From: Bugula neritina
Taxonomy: Eukaryota > Bryozoa > Gymnolaemata > Cheilostomatida > Bugulidae
NCBI GenBank assembly: GCA_964035545.1
Contig: OZ037768.1
Location: 18,455,700 to 18,519,699 of the forward strand
Length of the DNA: 64,000 nucleotides
Direction of reading: 5' to 3'
The position numbers were made by a program, and so were the translations under genes. Positions 1 through 15,000 of the stretch are shown one piece after another. Below the pieces are notes generated by a model. It saw only the letters and a list, made by a program, of their open reading frames with translations. It ran no database searches and was not told the origin of the DNA. Each line of letters begins with the position of its first letter. Position 1 is the stretch's first letter.

Positions 1-13
1 ATGTAGCACATAC

Positions 14-3000
14 CTAATGGGCACAGGCACAGCTATACCATTCACAACATTCAAAGTCTCCAAGATGCTTCTTACAGAAGGAACTTGGATCTACAAAAAC
101 GATGCCATGTCAATATATAGTTGCTGAGAGTGTGATTTAAAATCTTTGAAAAATTTATATACAAAAATATGTTTCGTTCAGATGTTATTTAGAGAACTTG
201 TAAGGTGCTTCACCAATCAAATTCCTATGAATGTTAGTTTCAAGATACTCCCAGGTAATCTAATAGCAATAAGAGCAACATACAGACTGTAGCAGAGCCT
301 GGATAGCTGGCAGGCCCACACCCTTATCTCCCTTGCCAAGTTCCACCATCTTCTTCTGGAAAACGACAGCCTGGTGAGTGAGGTGCTTGAGACACTCGGA
401 GCTTTCCTTTGTTTTCTCGTGAGCTTCTCCCAGCTAAAACGGCAAAGTTAATTTTTAGTTAGCGCCTTCAGAGGTTGTCTTCTCGAACGTATATAGATTA
501 GATGCTGCAGTTAACCAGCAGAATAATATTTTTATTTTAAAATCTGTGTCCTTGTGAAAACCCTGAGTTTAAGCATGCCAAGGACGGTCGGTCCCAGCAA
601 CAGTTTGAAGGGTTTACTGGTGTACAGGAATAATTAGAATCTGTCTGACATCACCAATTGCCGATAGTCAAACCTATGACCTGGGTTTTACCAGGCCAGC
701 GCTCCAACCACCTTTCAAACAAGACAGACGAGCCACCAGGAAAAGTAAAACCAAGAAACCTGTTAGTAAGCTCACCCGCTGATTGTAGACAACATATGCA
801 GACTTCTCATGGCCCAGAGCAGTCCTAAAGTCACCTCTACAGGAGTAAGATCTGGCCAACAGGTGGTAGGCCGTTGCTACCTTGAGTGAGGACGATCCGT
901 AGAATCTAGTGAATGACATAATCATAGTTGAAAAAACAAGGTCAGTATGTACTAGGCTATATCAGTATGTGTTATGCTGCAGCATGTATAGAAATAATAA
1001 TTATCATATAGTTGAACCACAATAATATGTTTTAGAACATATTTATAGATTTGGGCCTGTGCTCAGTTTGAATAATTATCAAGCTAACAGAAAAAAGCTA
1101 TAAAACAGAACTCACATAGCAAACAAATCCTTAGCATTACTAATGAAGTTGCAGGCCAACTCATATTCACCAACACCATTGAGAATAAGTCCAATGTTAA
1201 TCTACAACAAAATCAAACCAAATTAATACAGAAATAAAAAGACAATACATTATACCATGAATAAAAAACCAGTGAAAAAAGGGGAGGCAACTTACATCGA
1301 CCAGAGCAACATCAGGGTGGTTCTCTCCAAAGCAGAGAAGCAAGAGATATCTGGCTCTGTAGAGAACTTGGAGAGAGCTGCTGATCTGGTTGTTGGCAAA
1401 ACTATAGATAGCCAAGTGAACCTGCAATGTTACAGAACAAAAATGGTATTGGATAGAAAATATAGTTGTGGAGGTAGAAGTTTCACTGAATTATTATATT
1501 TATAAATAGTAAAGCCATCTTGCATAACTGTATAATCCTAAACAAGCTCACTATAGCCTATAGTGTTTAATATAGATGTCCACAAATTATTTTCTAAACT
1601 CTCCACACTGTCATAACTCATAAGAAAATCGGACATAGCGGTTTTTGTAGAAACTTCGATTTAGGATGGTAATGGCACTAAACACAGTAACTGGGATTAG
1701 AGTGAAGGAATTGGAAGACACCACTCACATAATCGGTGATAGTACTGGGGTGATCTATTCCAAGACATTTCTCATTCATGATTGCAGCCTTCTGCTGGTA
1801 GGAAAGAGCTTCAGCAAAGTCACCCATGAGGTAGTTGAGTCGGCCAAGTAGTCGGCAGCAGGCAGCTATTTCAGAGTGCATTGGCCCATACACTGACAGC
1901 AGGTTAAGTGACTCCTGAATTAGCTCGTAGCCTTCTTTAAACATTCCCTGCTGTATCTTTGCTTGACCAGAAGTGAAGAAACGATAGGCGTCCGTAGCCT
2001 GAATAGGTTGCATAAAAACAGGAAATAAAGCGAAGCTGCCATGGCAACAAGAAAACACGACCAAATAGCAATAGTATAAAACTGAAATTTGTACAAGAAT
2101 TATTAAAATTATGAATGGAATTTGGAAGAAAAACTTTGTAAATATGAAGAAGATATTGAGACCTTTGGTGAGACATGCTTTACTACGGGATACATGTTGA
2201 TGATGTCATCTTCGTAGAAGGGCTGACGCTGTCGGTTATCAAAGTTGTACTCTCTCAGCAGAATCTGAATTCCCACTCTCTGCGTGAAAGTTCGGAGAAG
2301 GGAAATCTTCTGAAACTTGTACTTTTCACAAGCCACATCGATGGAGTCACTAGACAAGCAGAACTTTACTGTGTGTATTCAACATATGGCCTGTTATTCA
2401 TAAAGGCTTAGCCAACTCTCTTATTCAGTATAATCTTCAACAACATTCTAAGGGCCACAATATAAGCTAAACAACTAGCAATGCTGTTTAATATCAAATA
2501 TTTTGTATTCACAATTTATTATATATAACAACCTTTGAAGTGAAAAGTTGAAATGCTCTTGGATATCAATGTTGAGTTTCTCCCACAAACTTTTCGGTAT
2601 AAGTGTACCCCATTCGCTTCTCTCTACAACCCATAACAGATACATCAACGCGTGTAGAGGTTTTGTCTTATGAGCAAGGGAAGACAATAAATGAAACTTA
2701 TCACAAATTTCACATGGTCGAGAGATGAAAAACTGTGGTTACAACTTGTCAATACTGAGGCTGTCACAAAGATGATACATTGGCAGCTGCTATTTATAGC
2801 ACATAATTAAGACCTTGAGCAATCAAATGCGACTTACCCAACAAGTTATCCTTTGCAGGCTTGTTTTTTCCTTTTTTGTTCTTCTTTTTTGCAGGCTTGT
2901 TTAGAGGCAGGTCTCCACTGTAGGGAGAACTAGTTGGTAAAGAACATGAGCTAAGAAGGCAATTGAGAAAGTGGGCTACGCCAGCCGCTATGTTGGTAGG

Positions 3001-6000
3001 ATCTGTACAGTGCATATACCTCTGGAACAGGTGTTTCGCCGATCTGCACAGCATCTCCGTTACGCAAATAGTCTGCAAAAGCGCAGAACTAGTATTCACC
3101 AGCACAACACTAGAAACGCATTTCAATCAAATTGTAAAGAATCACGATATCTTGACCAAAAGCATATTTGTGACCTGGCACCACAAAACAAGAGATGTAG
3201 ATGAAATGTTGAAAACCTAGTTATTACTATGGAGTGATAGAGCAGACTTTCTCGAACATTTGCACTTTATTTGAAGTCTCTAGCATAAATAGAACTCGAG
3301 ATATCAGTATTTAAAAACTTTAACGTTTTTAGAATTTCTAAATTACTGTTTCGAGAAAATCGCGTTTAAAGTTGGCAACTCTAGAATAAGTTGAGAATTA
3401 TTTGTTTACAATTTACAAGCCTTAGCAACGGGTCTTTGTATAGAAGAAATAGTGACAAATTTGGTATCAAAATAATTGTGAAAGTTTGGGCTCTCTGTTA
3501 AACTAAATTTCATGCTGCCTCAACATTTAATTAGGTCAAATATGGCCGCCAAACTTTTTGTCTAATTTATTTGTCAATTCGCTTTTTACTTTGTTTAATG
3601 GTTGAAAGATTTAACAATTCTAGCAAAGAAGAGGATATTTCAGCAAGTTTGTGTGTTGAGATATTAAAATTAAGCATCCAAGTCAGCAGGAAGTGATATA
3701 AAACAAAATGGCAGCTGCTTCCTCTTATACATTGAATATCTCCCTTTCCTCTAATATATCGTGTAATATATCAAACTGCAGCTATTGAGCTGTGCTGTTT
3801 CATAATTATTGCTTAATGAATAGAACACTTATAAGAAAATTATTTGACTACTATGAGATCATGCGAGGTTCATTTATAAATATCTTTATAATCTCTAACA
3901 GCTACTAAATTTAGCAATTGATTTGGCTGAGATGTTCATGTTGAAAATATAAACATAAAATCAGCTATTTGAACTTTTGAGTTTTATTAGGCAATAATAT
4001 TCACATTTAAAACATCAAATACATTATTTTAAAAAACCAATTAAATGCAGTAAAAAATCCAGCCTGGATACAACCATTATGCTTGAATTAACTCTTATCA
4101 AGAAAAGAAAATTAGGTAGCTTCTACGGTTGTTGCAAAGAAGGCACTTATCATCTTTCTACTTCCTAGGTCTTCATAACATGAGTTTACGAAGTATGGAC
4201 ACATAACATCATGTATGTGGCAAAAGCTTCATCACTATCATCAGCTGATTTTCTAGCAATTATAGATGCTGCTACTTGACATCCATTCTGCCAATCTACC
4301 CATCTATTGTCTATTCCAGAGCTGCAAGTACAATGTTGACTTTTTTTAAATAACAAAAAGAAACAGTAGCTTGATTAGAAATTATACCCAGTTATATTAT
4401 AAAAATTTAGTTTGCTAAACACTCTTGTGGTACTATTATGGCAGCAGTTAATTGTGATCCTGCATTTCATCAACGTTTAAATTTATTGAATTAAACAGAA
4501 CAATTTAAATTAAAAAAATTCTTGATAATTTTCAAGCACATCATTAAAAGACTGCAAACCTTTTTAAGAATGAAATAAGCAGAAGCCATAACCTTGCAAG
4601 CCAAAATCCGGAGTGTCTACACTAGAAGTATTAGATTGAAAGGGAGTAGAGTTGTGTAGGTATAAGTCTTCACTCTAATGCCCTCACAAGTTCACTTTCT
4701 GAAATGTACAGAATATCGGATTATTCTATATTAACATAATATTATCAGTAAAATTACACATTATGCACTTGAATATCTAGCATATCTGCAATTGGCAATT
4801 TTGAAGCAATGTCTTTAGATAACTATTAACCACTCAGGCATTTAATAGAGTAAAAAGCTAGCTAAGTGCAACTGAATTTATTAAAAACATTTACTATAAA
4901 ATCAATTTGAATTCAATAAGTTACTTTAAAATATGAATAAATATTTGCTCATCTTATAATAAAATTAAAAAGTTTAGACTATTTATGCATTCAGTTAGTG
5001 TTACTACTCACTAAATAAAGACTAAAAGTAACTCACTGAAAAACCAAGTCAGTCAACTATAGAATCATCATGAACTCGCATTAATATTTCATCATTATAC
5101 TCGTTTACATTTAGTTACATTTATCATTTCAATTTGGTTAGGCTATAGGTGATGCTTTTATCAATATGAATATGATTATCAATTGAGTTTTGACAGTAAC
5201 ACTAACTGTAAGCCTGCATAATGTGATAAAGATTTTATCATTATACTTTAAATCAAACTTTGAGCTAATTTAAAAATCACAAAAGGAACCGGTAGTTTGA
5301 CTAGTATTAGTAGGCCTAATATTAATACTAATAGTAATAGTAATCAGTAACTGTATTGACAAAATCTAAGACAGAGGCTAAAAGTTACTAAGACTAAGAG
5401 TAAGTCTAATGTAAATTGAAATATTAACTATAGAATAAATCAATAAATATAATACCATCAGTATGAGTATCAAGTTTTAAGAGCAAAGGCGAAACTCAGA
5501 GTCAGACTCAAATACTAATACAGTAATACTAATAGTAATAGTGAATTTATAATTATTAATTACTTATAGTAATAGTTATACTATTAATATTGATATTAAA
5601 AATTTAATGAGCTACATTTGGTTTTACTACCAAATACCAGTATCAGTAAAACATGAATACTATTCATTATGATTATCATTATGAGTAACCGTACCTCAAA
5701 CTGTGAGTCATAGTGAGAGTCATTTAAATAGTTACTAGTAGTAGTAGTAATATAGAATAGAATAGACTAACTCTAAGTCTAAGACATACTCCTAGTGATA
5801 GTCATAGTATAAATATTATTATTATTAAATTGATAACTACAAATAATCCTGGCAACAATTCTAAGTTAGTAGCGTAAATGATTGTTTTGAGTATAATTAC
5901 CTGTATTGTTGTGGTTTTCAAGCTTGAACGCTAAAGTTTAAGATTAAGTTTAGCATTTATCACTAAAGGGCAAAACAGCTCAGTAACTTAAAAGCTAGCT

Positions 6001-9000
6001 TTGGATGGAACGCGATGAAAAACTAAAACTAGCCTTCGATTTTAAATATGATGCTTCTGACAATACGAAGAAAGAGGTGTAAGCTAAATTTATTTGATAA
6101 AAAATAAATTTAGAAGATCTCACGCTATGAAAATGACTAAAATTGTCTTCTTTCTTTAATTGATAACTTCGCAAATTTTTCATCATTTAAAAAATTGAAA
6201 GCCTTAGTTACCAACTTTAAATGAAATTTTAGAGCTGAAGGAATCATCAAATGCTTACGAAAGTATGATTTTTGAAATCCTTGGATTTTTTTGTATTAGA
6301 AAAGTCTAAAACCTAAAAATTGGAAACTAATTTCAAATTTAGGTATTTCCAAATTAAACCTTCATTTACTACACTTTATAAACGCCGCCACATCCCCGGT
6401 TTTGTCGCGACTGGTCACATTTGTGCATATAACCAGTATACTTATACTTGAAAAACTACACCAGATGTAACAGCTTCAACTAGTATGCTTATGTTTACAG
6501 GATAATGAGTTACAAGATTACAGCAATATTAGCATAATATCGCGAACTGATCTGAAACTTACATAGAGATATGATAAGGTAGGTGCATCTTTAATAAGGT
6601 TAGCTACACGGCCAAGATATCTGATGTTGATACCTCTGGTGTGCAAAGACTCAGTGAGAGTCTGACCATCGACTGGAGAGAGAGTGTGATCAGAACATGT
6701 TTGTATCTAACAAATAAATAAATCACAAGAGTCAACAAACAAGTAGCAGAAAGAAGCCCGATTATTCCATCAACTTCAACACAATATAAAACTTCAAATG
6801 AATCGTCACACTCTGCTAGCAGTAGCAACTTACAAATGCAGGTATTTGATGAAAAACTAGAAACTCTGTAATTTTATTGAGCAAAGCCTTGTCAGTTTGA
6901 AGCGACTCGCTGTCAGGGTCAGCATGCGTGACCTTTGGTTGATAAAGGTCAGGGTTGAATGAGATATTAAACTCTTTATCACTGAGCGAGCCGACAGCCT
7001 TGGCGGCAGTTTTCAGCACGGTCTCCGTGAGATCAGCCTCCGTCTCTACAACCCAGTTCAATGCTGCTTTTATTATTGTCACACAAAAGCAAATTTACAA
7101 GAATCCCAACTATTAATCTCGCAAATTAAAATTTTCTATGCTGTTATTAAGTGAATGTCCATTGGCAAATAGTAAAGCAATATTCATTAGTTTCGCATTT
7201 TAGTTTTAGATTTCTTATATTCAGATAGTTTCAGCTTATCAAAAGAACCAGTAAATTATAGAAAAATTTAAATTTTATTTTATTACTTTTTCCTTGTAAA
7301 ATCTTCACAAAGCCTAAGCGGAAATTCGATTATATTTCTGAAAGTATGCATTTTAATTTTCCACAACGTAATTGGTTATTTTTGGCCAAGTTAATAACTA
7401 CCAGTAGACATCTGTGTTCCATTAGTCTCCAGCATAGTTTCCACCAGCTTTTTAGCTTCATCTGGATTATCTATTTCCGGGTTAGCCACAGTTTCATCAA
7501 CAGAGTTGCATTCAGTGGATGGTTTGTCAGAATCCACCTGGAATATCAAAAGTACAGCTGCTTAGGCTGGTTGAGAAGTGGGAAGACCTAGTCATGGAGC
7601 TCTTTGACGTGTTCCAGCAAAGATGTTAGTTGTTCCCTGCAGGCTAAATGCTAAATAAACACATGTTAGTAGGTGGTTCACTAGGCATACATACATTGTC
7701 TTTATCTGCAGCTTTAGCCTCAGCTTCTGCTTTCTGATCCATTTCCTTTTTCAGCCTTCTCTGCTCCAATAGAATAGCTGCCGTCTTCACGAAGCGCATG
7801 TACCTGACACTACAAAGGCAGAGAGATGAGTAGTGGGCATTGCACATGCTTAGCCAGATGAGTGACATTAACTTAGCAGCAGGAGAGAACACTCACTCTA
7901 CGAAGGCATCCACCAGCTCCTGGCGAAGTGTAACAAACGAGTGTCTGCTGTTCAGGGGATAGCCCGCTTTCTTCAAATCTTCTGAGATCTCCACAACATG
8001 ATTTTCGTCACCTACATTCGAGACACGAGTTGTAGGAACACAGCCCAATAAACATACACGTACCAGCATGCCGTCTCAATGGTGACGCTAAGAACTCTTA
8101 CCTATTACACTTGTTAGTCATGCTATAATGAGTTCGTAACTGTGGTAAGCTTTAAAGCGTGGCTACTCACCCTTGATATAGTTGATATCAACAGGAAATG
8201 TTCGAAGTAGATCTAATATGTACAACCGTCCATCGTTACCCACAATACCTTTACAATCAGCTGAGCTGTAGAGCTCAATTGTCTCCCCTTCATGATTTAT
8301 AACTCTGAAATCCAATATTTTATGTATAGTTATAGCACAAAACACAATATCGTAGTAGTCAACATTACAACACATATATTCTAATAGAGTTGTTCATATA
8401 AATGTTCAGCCAACGTGAGTTATTGGTTATGCAGCAACGTACTTTTATGCTCACTTAAATAATATAAAAGAGTATGGAAACACCTCTAAGGTCAGTTTAG
8501 ATGTAACAAAGATCAGAACTGGCAAACAATCATTGGGTTCTGCTGCAGAAGGTGTTGGTGGCACATGCTATTGTATTTATTGTTCATTAGCTGATATTTG
8601 ACCAGTGGTAAGCTGATGCCTCGAATAGTAATATTCAAGCATCAAACAAACAAAAGCCATTTGGCAAAGCAGCACTCAGCTCAGCACAGTGAATGGTATT
8701 AATTGATATAATTAACAAAGAATTGTCAGACTATAAAGCATTAGCACTGAGATTGTACTAACGAGTGAGGTCTGATGCGTAGACTACTGGCAGCCTTTTC
8801 AAGCAACCCTTTATATCGTTCATCAGATACTATAGTTTTACCAAAGTCTATGGAGCCCTGGACCACAGACTGCTCTTGCTCTTTCTCCAGGATACCTGAA
8901 ATCAGAATACAGTTTTACAGACTTTCTATATAACCTGTAGAATTCAGCAGACAGCCAGAACAGGCCAGCCTTGCTTTACACTTGCTTATAGCATAGCGCA

Positions 9001-12000
9001 GTGTGTTGAGTAGTTCACTTGGATTAGCTCTACTGTAATATTTCCACCCATATGCCTGGAACAAATTTAATCAACTGGCAAAACCAACAAAAGTCACCAT
9101 TTACCACAAAGGGGAATTCAAAGGGTTTATGGAAGTAATTTATAATTACTCCAGGCCTCTACAGACAATAGTGAAGCAAATAAAATAATTAAAATTAAAC
9201 TAATCATGATAATTTACAGATTTTTTAACAAAAAATTCCTGTATGACAAGTTTTCCTCAAGGTTAATCAAACAAGTGAAGATATCAAGAGAACAACAGCT
9301 AAAATCGCTTGCAACCTGGAAGCAATGCAATGGTGAAAAATATTTACAGTTGCTAATTTATTTTATAAGCGATTTTATATCCGGTATTGGGTTTGGGGTA
9401 TCGTACTCTAAACATTGCTTAACTCAAACAAACTAGACTTTTGACCAGAATAATCACATTAAAGTTTTCACAAGTTCAAGGCTACAGTAGTTACTTGTAC
9501 CCTGCAGACAAGTGAAAGTAAAGAAGCTAAGGAGTATGGTGTGGGTGAAAAACACACTTTGATCTTACATTGCGTGGCCTACGCCCTGTGTGATTTGCAA
9601 ATAATTTTGAAACGCAAGAATTTGTCAGATAGGCTGAAAATATAAATACATAACACAAGGTGAGTTTTCAACATCCTAAACCACACCATTAGTCTACATT
9701 TCCAAAATGAATTATGAGTAATTAATGCACAGGTTGGTTTAGAAATAATTAAGCATATAGCCTTAGAACCAAACTGACCTGGTATTATTGATTGAGCAGT
9801 GACCCTATAACCCCTGTAGTCCACCACAACAGTGCCAAGTGTGCACAGCCCATCAAGATCTAACTCTTGGTAAGCTTTTACACCTTGCAGATCCTTGGCC
9901 TACAAACAGTACTCAGTCTGCAGCCTATTTCAACCCAGCAGAACAAGAGGTCAAAGGCCAAGCTGATAGTCACAAATGAGACCACAATTCAATTTGCTGC
10001 TGGAAACAGTTTGCCTTAGTTCAAGAGAGAAGGGAGGGGCAGTAGTGCAAAATTTCAGCCAAGACTCATACCAAAACTCATTAAGAACTGAGGCTATAGA
10101 AATGCCTAGTTACTGCACATCAGATACTTACAAGAGAGGTGAGACCTATTCCATCAAGTCTCAATCATCAAGGCAGATGGCTGCTAATTTATTAAAGCCT
10201 TGCATTATGCTAATTGTGATGGTAGAAATTAAGTAAACTAGTAATTGGTTTAATTAAATGTTTACAAACTGTTTACCCCAGTTCTGCTAATCTATTAATT
10301 AATGCATAGGTTTAAATTACCTGTCACAACCTTGACTCTATGCTACTGATGAGATAGATACATTGGGTTGAGAGACAAAAACAGCACAAAAGAATAACAG
10401 GGAATGTGCCAATTTCTCTCTCTTTTTTATAAACTAGTTGGAATTCAAAAACATAGAAATATGACAGCAAAGTTTAGAGGAATGGAGTATTGCAGCCGAG
10501 AGAGTAGTGATAGAACGCAAGTATAACTTGAGCTCTGAAGTACAACAACTTGAGCTCTCGTGGTGATAAGATAGTATCTTACAGGGGCCACGTGGGCAGC
10601 ATAGTCCCCACCAAAGTCCTTGTAGTGGTCCTTCACATCAAAACCCATACTGAAGAATATGTTACTCCATATGAACATCTGCATCCTACAACACCAGCAG
10701 TGGCACTGTTACACACTGCATGCAGATATCACCTGCTCTATTGCAAAGCAGTATATTGCTAAATTATATTCACTAGACATATATTCACCAACAACTGCAC
10801 AAAAGTTTTGTTTTGGTCAACAAAATGTATTGAAAGCAGTCATTAAATAATAAGCACAAGTTTAAATGAATACATAATGTAACTGAACACAATAGATGCA
10901 GAGCTTATTTATCTAGGGTACTTGTATATTTAGATGAATTTCAGTAATAGGATATGCCATGAAAGGCTCAAGCAAGATTATAGCATGTCTAAGTATATTA
11001 ATGGCATAAAGTCACATGACTGCATCAAATAGGATTTGCACAAACATCATGTAACTAGAGTAATAGTCTGGGACAAGATTGATAGGCCTTGGTCAGTGTT
11101 CTCACACTTCACAAAGAACTGGGGAGGAATACCTTCATGTGTGAATTAAGAGTGTGAAAAACAAAATCAATTGAGCAACAATTTCCATTAATGTCAAAAT
11201 TTAGGTTAGTAGGGAATAGAAGTTACAGATATCGAGGCTGAGTTAAGATGGTAGGTGCAGTAATGAAGAAATTGAGAAAAGCCTGTGTTTCAGATTAGAA
11301 ATATAGCTTAAGAAGTTATGTTCTCGTGAGAGTTTAAAATGGCGTCCCAAACCAAAACTTAATAATAAAATTAAAGGACTTGGGCTATCTCAGCTTCTCC
11401 ACTACTGCTCCTAAATGAGGTTGAGATGGCGACCATAGTTTCTTTTAAATACACTTGGCCCGACAGTCAACATTGGGGCTACCACGGTGCAGCCTAGCTT
11501 ATTGAACTTACTTGGTCTCCTCTCCGGGGTTGATGGGCATAAGACAACCATCCACAACCAGTTGAGCCCCTCGAGTAGCAGCCCACACGAAATCACTGTT
11601 CACCTTGAAATGGGAACGCTCCCTGTCCACCCGCTCTGGCAGGGTCTTCTTCGGCAGCTCCTTGACTATTTGGAACTCTTCATTCCAGTCACGAGATCCA
11701 GACGGCAGGTTGTCCTCATACCCCAGTCGCCCAGTCATCAAACCTACGCAACCAAACAATTACATTAAAAATAAACTCATTAATTAGAAATTTGTACAAC
11801 TAAAATATGATGCCTGCTATCCACCACTGTGCAGTATGCACAATGTAATGAGGTACACCATCTAGCCAGAACTAGCTGCATAGGACTTCTGGTATATACT
11901 AAAAAGAGTGTTACATAACTTGAAGTGGTGGTTACATAAGTATTGGCTAATTAGTTTAGAATTGCCAGCAGTTATAACACTTTTTTGAATTATTGTTTAT

Positions 12001-15000
12001 TGCTAATGAGGTGGAAAATCATTACAACAGTCCAGGCAAGCTGAGGAGGTGAATAGACTTGCTCTTAGGGGCAACTGATGAAAGGATGATGAAATATGGA
12101 GGGCATCTTTGTTGAAACAAGACTTGAAGACTTGTGAGCAATTATTTTGTCATTGAATCAATGTCAACAATAGCCCATAAATAATCTATATACACACACA
12201 TGATGAATTTCTTCACCAAAAAATCATGAAGTTGCTGGCAGACAGCCGGATTTTAGTGTGTGCTCACTTTTTGACATGGAAAAGTGTTGGAAAAAGCAGC
12301 TCCCCACCCCGCCACAGGATAGAATGATACAAGATCTGCACAAACACTGTCAAAGTTACTGGTTACGCTGTAGAGTTAGAGAACATACCGTCTTCCATTC
12401 GCACTAGGTCTATGCTATGTTCAGGTTGTGGTGCCAACCAGCTGTACACTTGGTATGGGGTGGGCATCCTCTCATAGATGTGTTTAGAATATCTAAAAGT
12501 ATATATACAAGGAGTGTGTTAGTAACTGGTAGTGCAGCACTAACTCTTATCAGAAATGGCCATTCATATTGATACAACATGAAAACCATAAGGCATTTCA
12601 ATGCATTAAAATATTGAATACTTTAGTTTAATTTATTCAGTATGAAGCATATTGTAATTCTACAATATTATGCATAATATTATAATGGTGAAATCAATCA
12701 CAAATCTATTACTATGTACAAAGGACAGTCAGGCTTATAATTATGTGGTCGGCATAGCAGTAGTAAGGCATGACATTTGTTACTAATGAAGTAATGAGTT
12801 AACCTCTTTTTCACTACTGTTGACCAGCTGCGTTTGAAAGCAGGACTTATCATAGATAGCAAGTCCACTAGCGAGTGATGGCATGTCTTGAAATTTGGGT
12901 CTGGCTTCGGGTTGAACTCTTCCTCGGTGGTCAGGTTGATAAAGAAGCCTTTAGTGCAGGCGGTGGCGTGGAACTTCCTGTCTTCCAGCGTTGTTATTTG
13001 GAGGTAGAGCAGGTCACCGTGCAGCTTTCTATAACTGGGAGGGGGGTTCCAGTGATCATAGCTTAGTATTTTTACACATGCTGGTACCTTCAAAGTCAGA
13101 ACAAAGAAGAGGTAGTAAGAAAAAAAGTTCACACATAATAAAATAGTCATGGCGCACTAAGCAACTGCCATAACGCACTTTGTAGTTGGAATAAGCGCTA
13201 AGAACTTCCAGTTTGATGATAAATTTGGATATACTATATTCATGGCCTCATTCAAGAAGTAGCCAGAGTAAAGACTTGGTTGGTTAGATTATTAAATCAA
13301 TAAAACAGAGCTGTACATTATCCTAAACCTAACGTAAATTCTATATCGAAAATTCTATATCCGTAAATTCTATAATCTGTACAGTAACTGTCCACAAACT
13401 TCCCCTGCCCTCAACACACCTTATTCTCTGCTAGATTTGGGTGCAAAGGCAGCAATGGGCGCTCCTTGCTTTTCGGCATGATATAGTCAGGAGGGGTGCA
13501 GTCTATAGAGCCTTCTCCGGCCTTGGCCTTGCGCCCAGCATTCCCGTCACCAGACCAAATTCCATGCACAAAGCTGAGAGAAGACATGTTGGTGCCTGTA
13601 TAAGCATCTGTAAGCTCGCAGGACGTCAGTATTTCCTTAATTCTCTTGACGTGAAACCTCGCTTCTCTTACCGTGTATTGCTCTACAAGTAAGTGTGGCT
13701 ATAAATTGCAGTTATCTCCCATGCTATAATATTAATTTATTTTATAATCAAATGGTACCGAGGAAAGATAAGATAAAAAATTTGTTTATTCTTGAGTTGA
13801 TTGGTAACTACATCTAAATGTCAAGGTCAGTAAAACTAAATGTCTGCTACCAGCAAGCATATAGAGAACTAATAGGCTATGCCTTTTTTAAACAGAGTGT
13901 CATGAAAGCTACTAAAATTGTATATTAATTAAGCAGACTTTGAGGCGAATTAATGACAAGTGCACCAAATGTCTACATAAATTATTGCAAAATAACCCAC
14001 ATACTAGCGGAGTAAAGTCAAAAAAATATCAGAACCAAACAAGTATTCTTTAGCTAAACAACAAATGAAGAGATCGAAATTTAGAATAACAATGGGATGG
14101 TTCAAATAAGTATTTCACACATTGAAAAGTTGTACATATTCCACCCATGGTAGAAGCTATGCCAATGTGAACAAACGAGAACAATGAGCGCAATTATCAT
14201 AGTTGTTGTATGCAAATAAGAAAGCAAATCAAAGTTACAATGTTAGTAAAAAATAAAACAAATCTTCTACTAAAATAAACACTGACAACAATGAAATCAA
14301 AATTGCTGATCAAGTTGAAATAATTACTAGTACTTGGTCTATTGAAATTCACACAATGCCTAACAGTTAGAACAGGCTGTATAAAAAGACAGTAGCGGTT
14401 TTTGGTGCAGCTTGATGAAAGTAGAGGGATTTTGACCACGTGTCTGGTCAATATACAAGTAGAAGCATGCCGCTACTCGCTAGGCAGTTTTTAGAAGAAA
14501 TGTTTACAATTTCATCCGAAGCCCTATTAGGCTTCAACTGAAGCCTTATTAGGCTTCAACTATACATACCCTCTAGCACCTTTATTTCTGCCCCTTCTTT
14601 CATTCCTTGAATGTTCTTGAGTTCAGTGTATGCATCCAGAGTGTTGCCGTTGAGGTTGAGAGAGAAGCAGGTACGGTGGCACTGCTCCTCTGTATCCATC
14701 AACATGTTTCGTATTTCCTGTACAATCTCCTCGGAACTAACCTGTAAATTCACAATGTTGCAAAAGCATGAAAACTTATTCAGAGGAATAAAATGCTGAA
14801 CCGCAGCAAATGTGGTTCAATGTTTTGTACACAACATAAGCTGCAGCATTTGCTAGAATTTGTAGAATTGCTACAATAATTAGTAGGAGTTTTGCCTCAT
14901 ATCGGCTGCTTTGGTACAATGACACAAGGACTGGCGCCTGTTACTGTAACGGTAAGATTGGGAGACAGTGAGGTGAGATGTTCATGATAGATAGTGATGA

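Noticed and set aside
9579-9778. Continuation of the [18 protein letters not shown] frame as coding
   Set aside because: CLUH proteins continue with ILEKEQEQS, which is found in the exon 8895-8763. The frame past the GTCAGT donor is intron.
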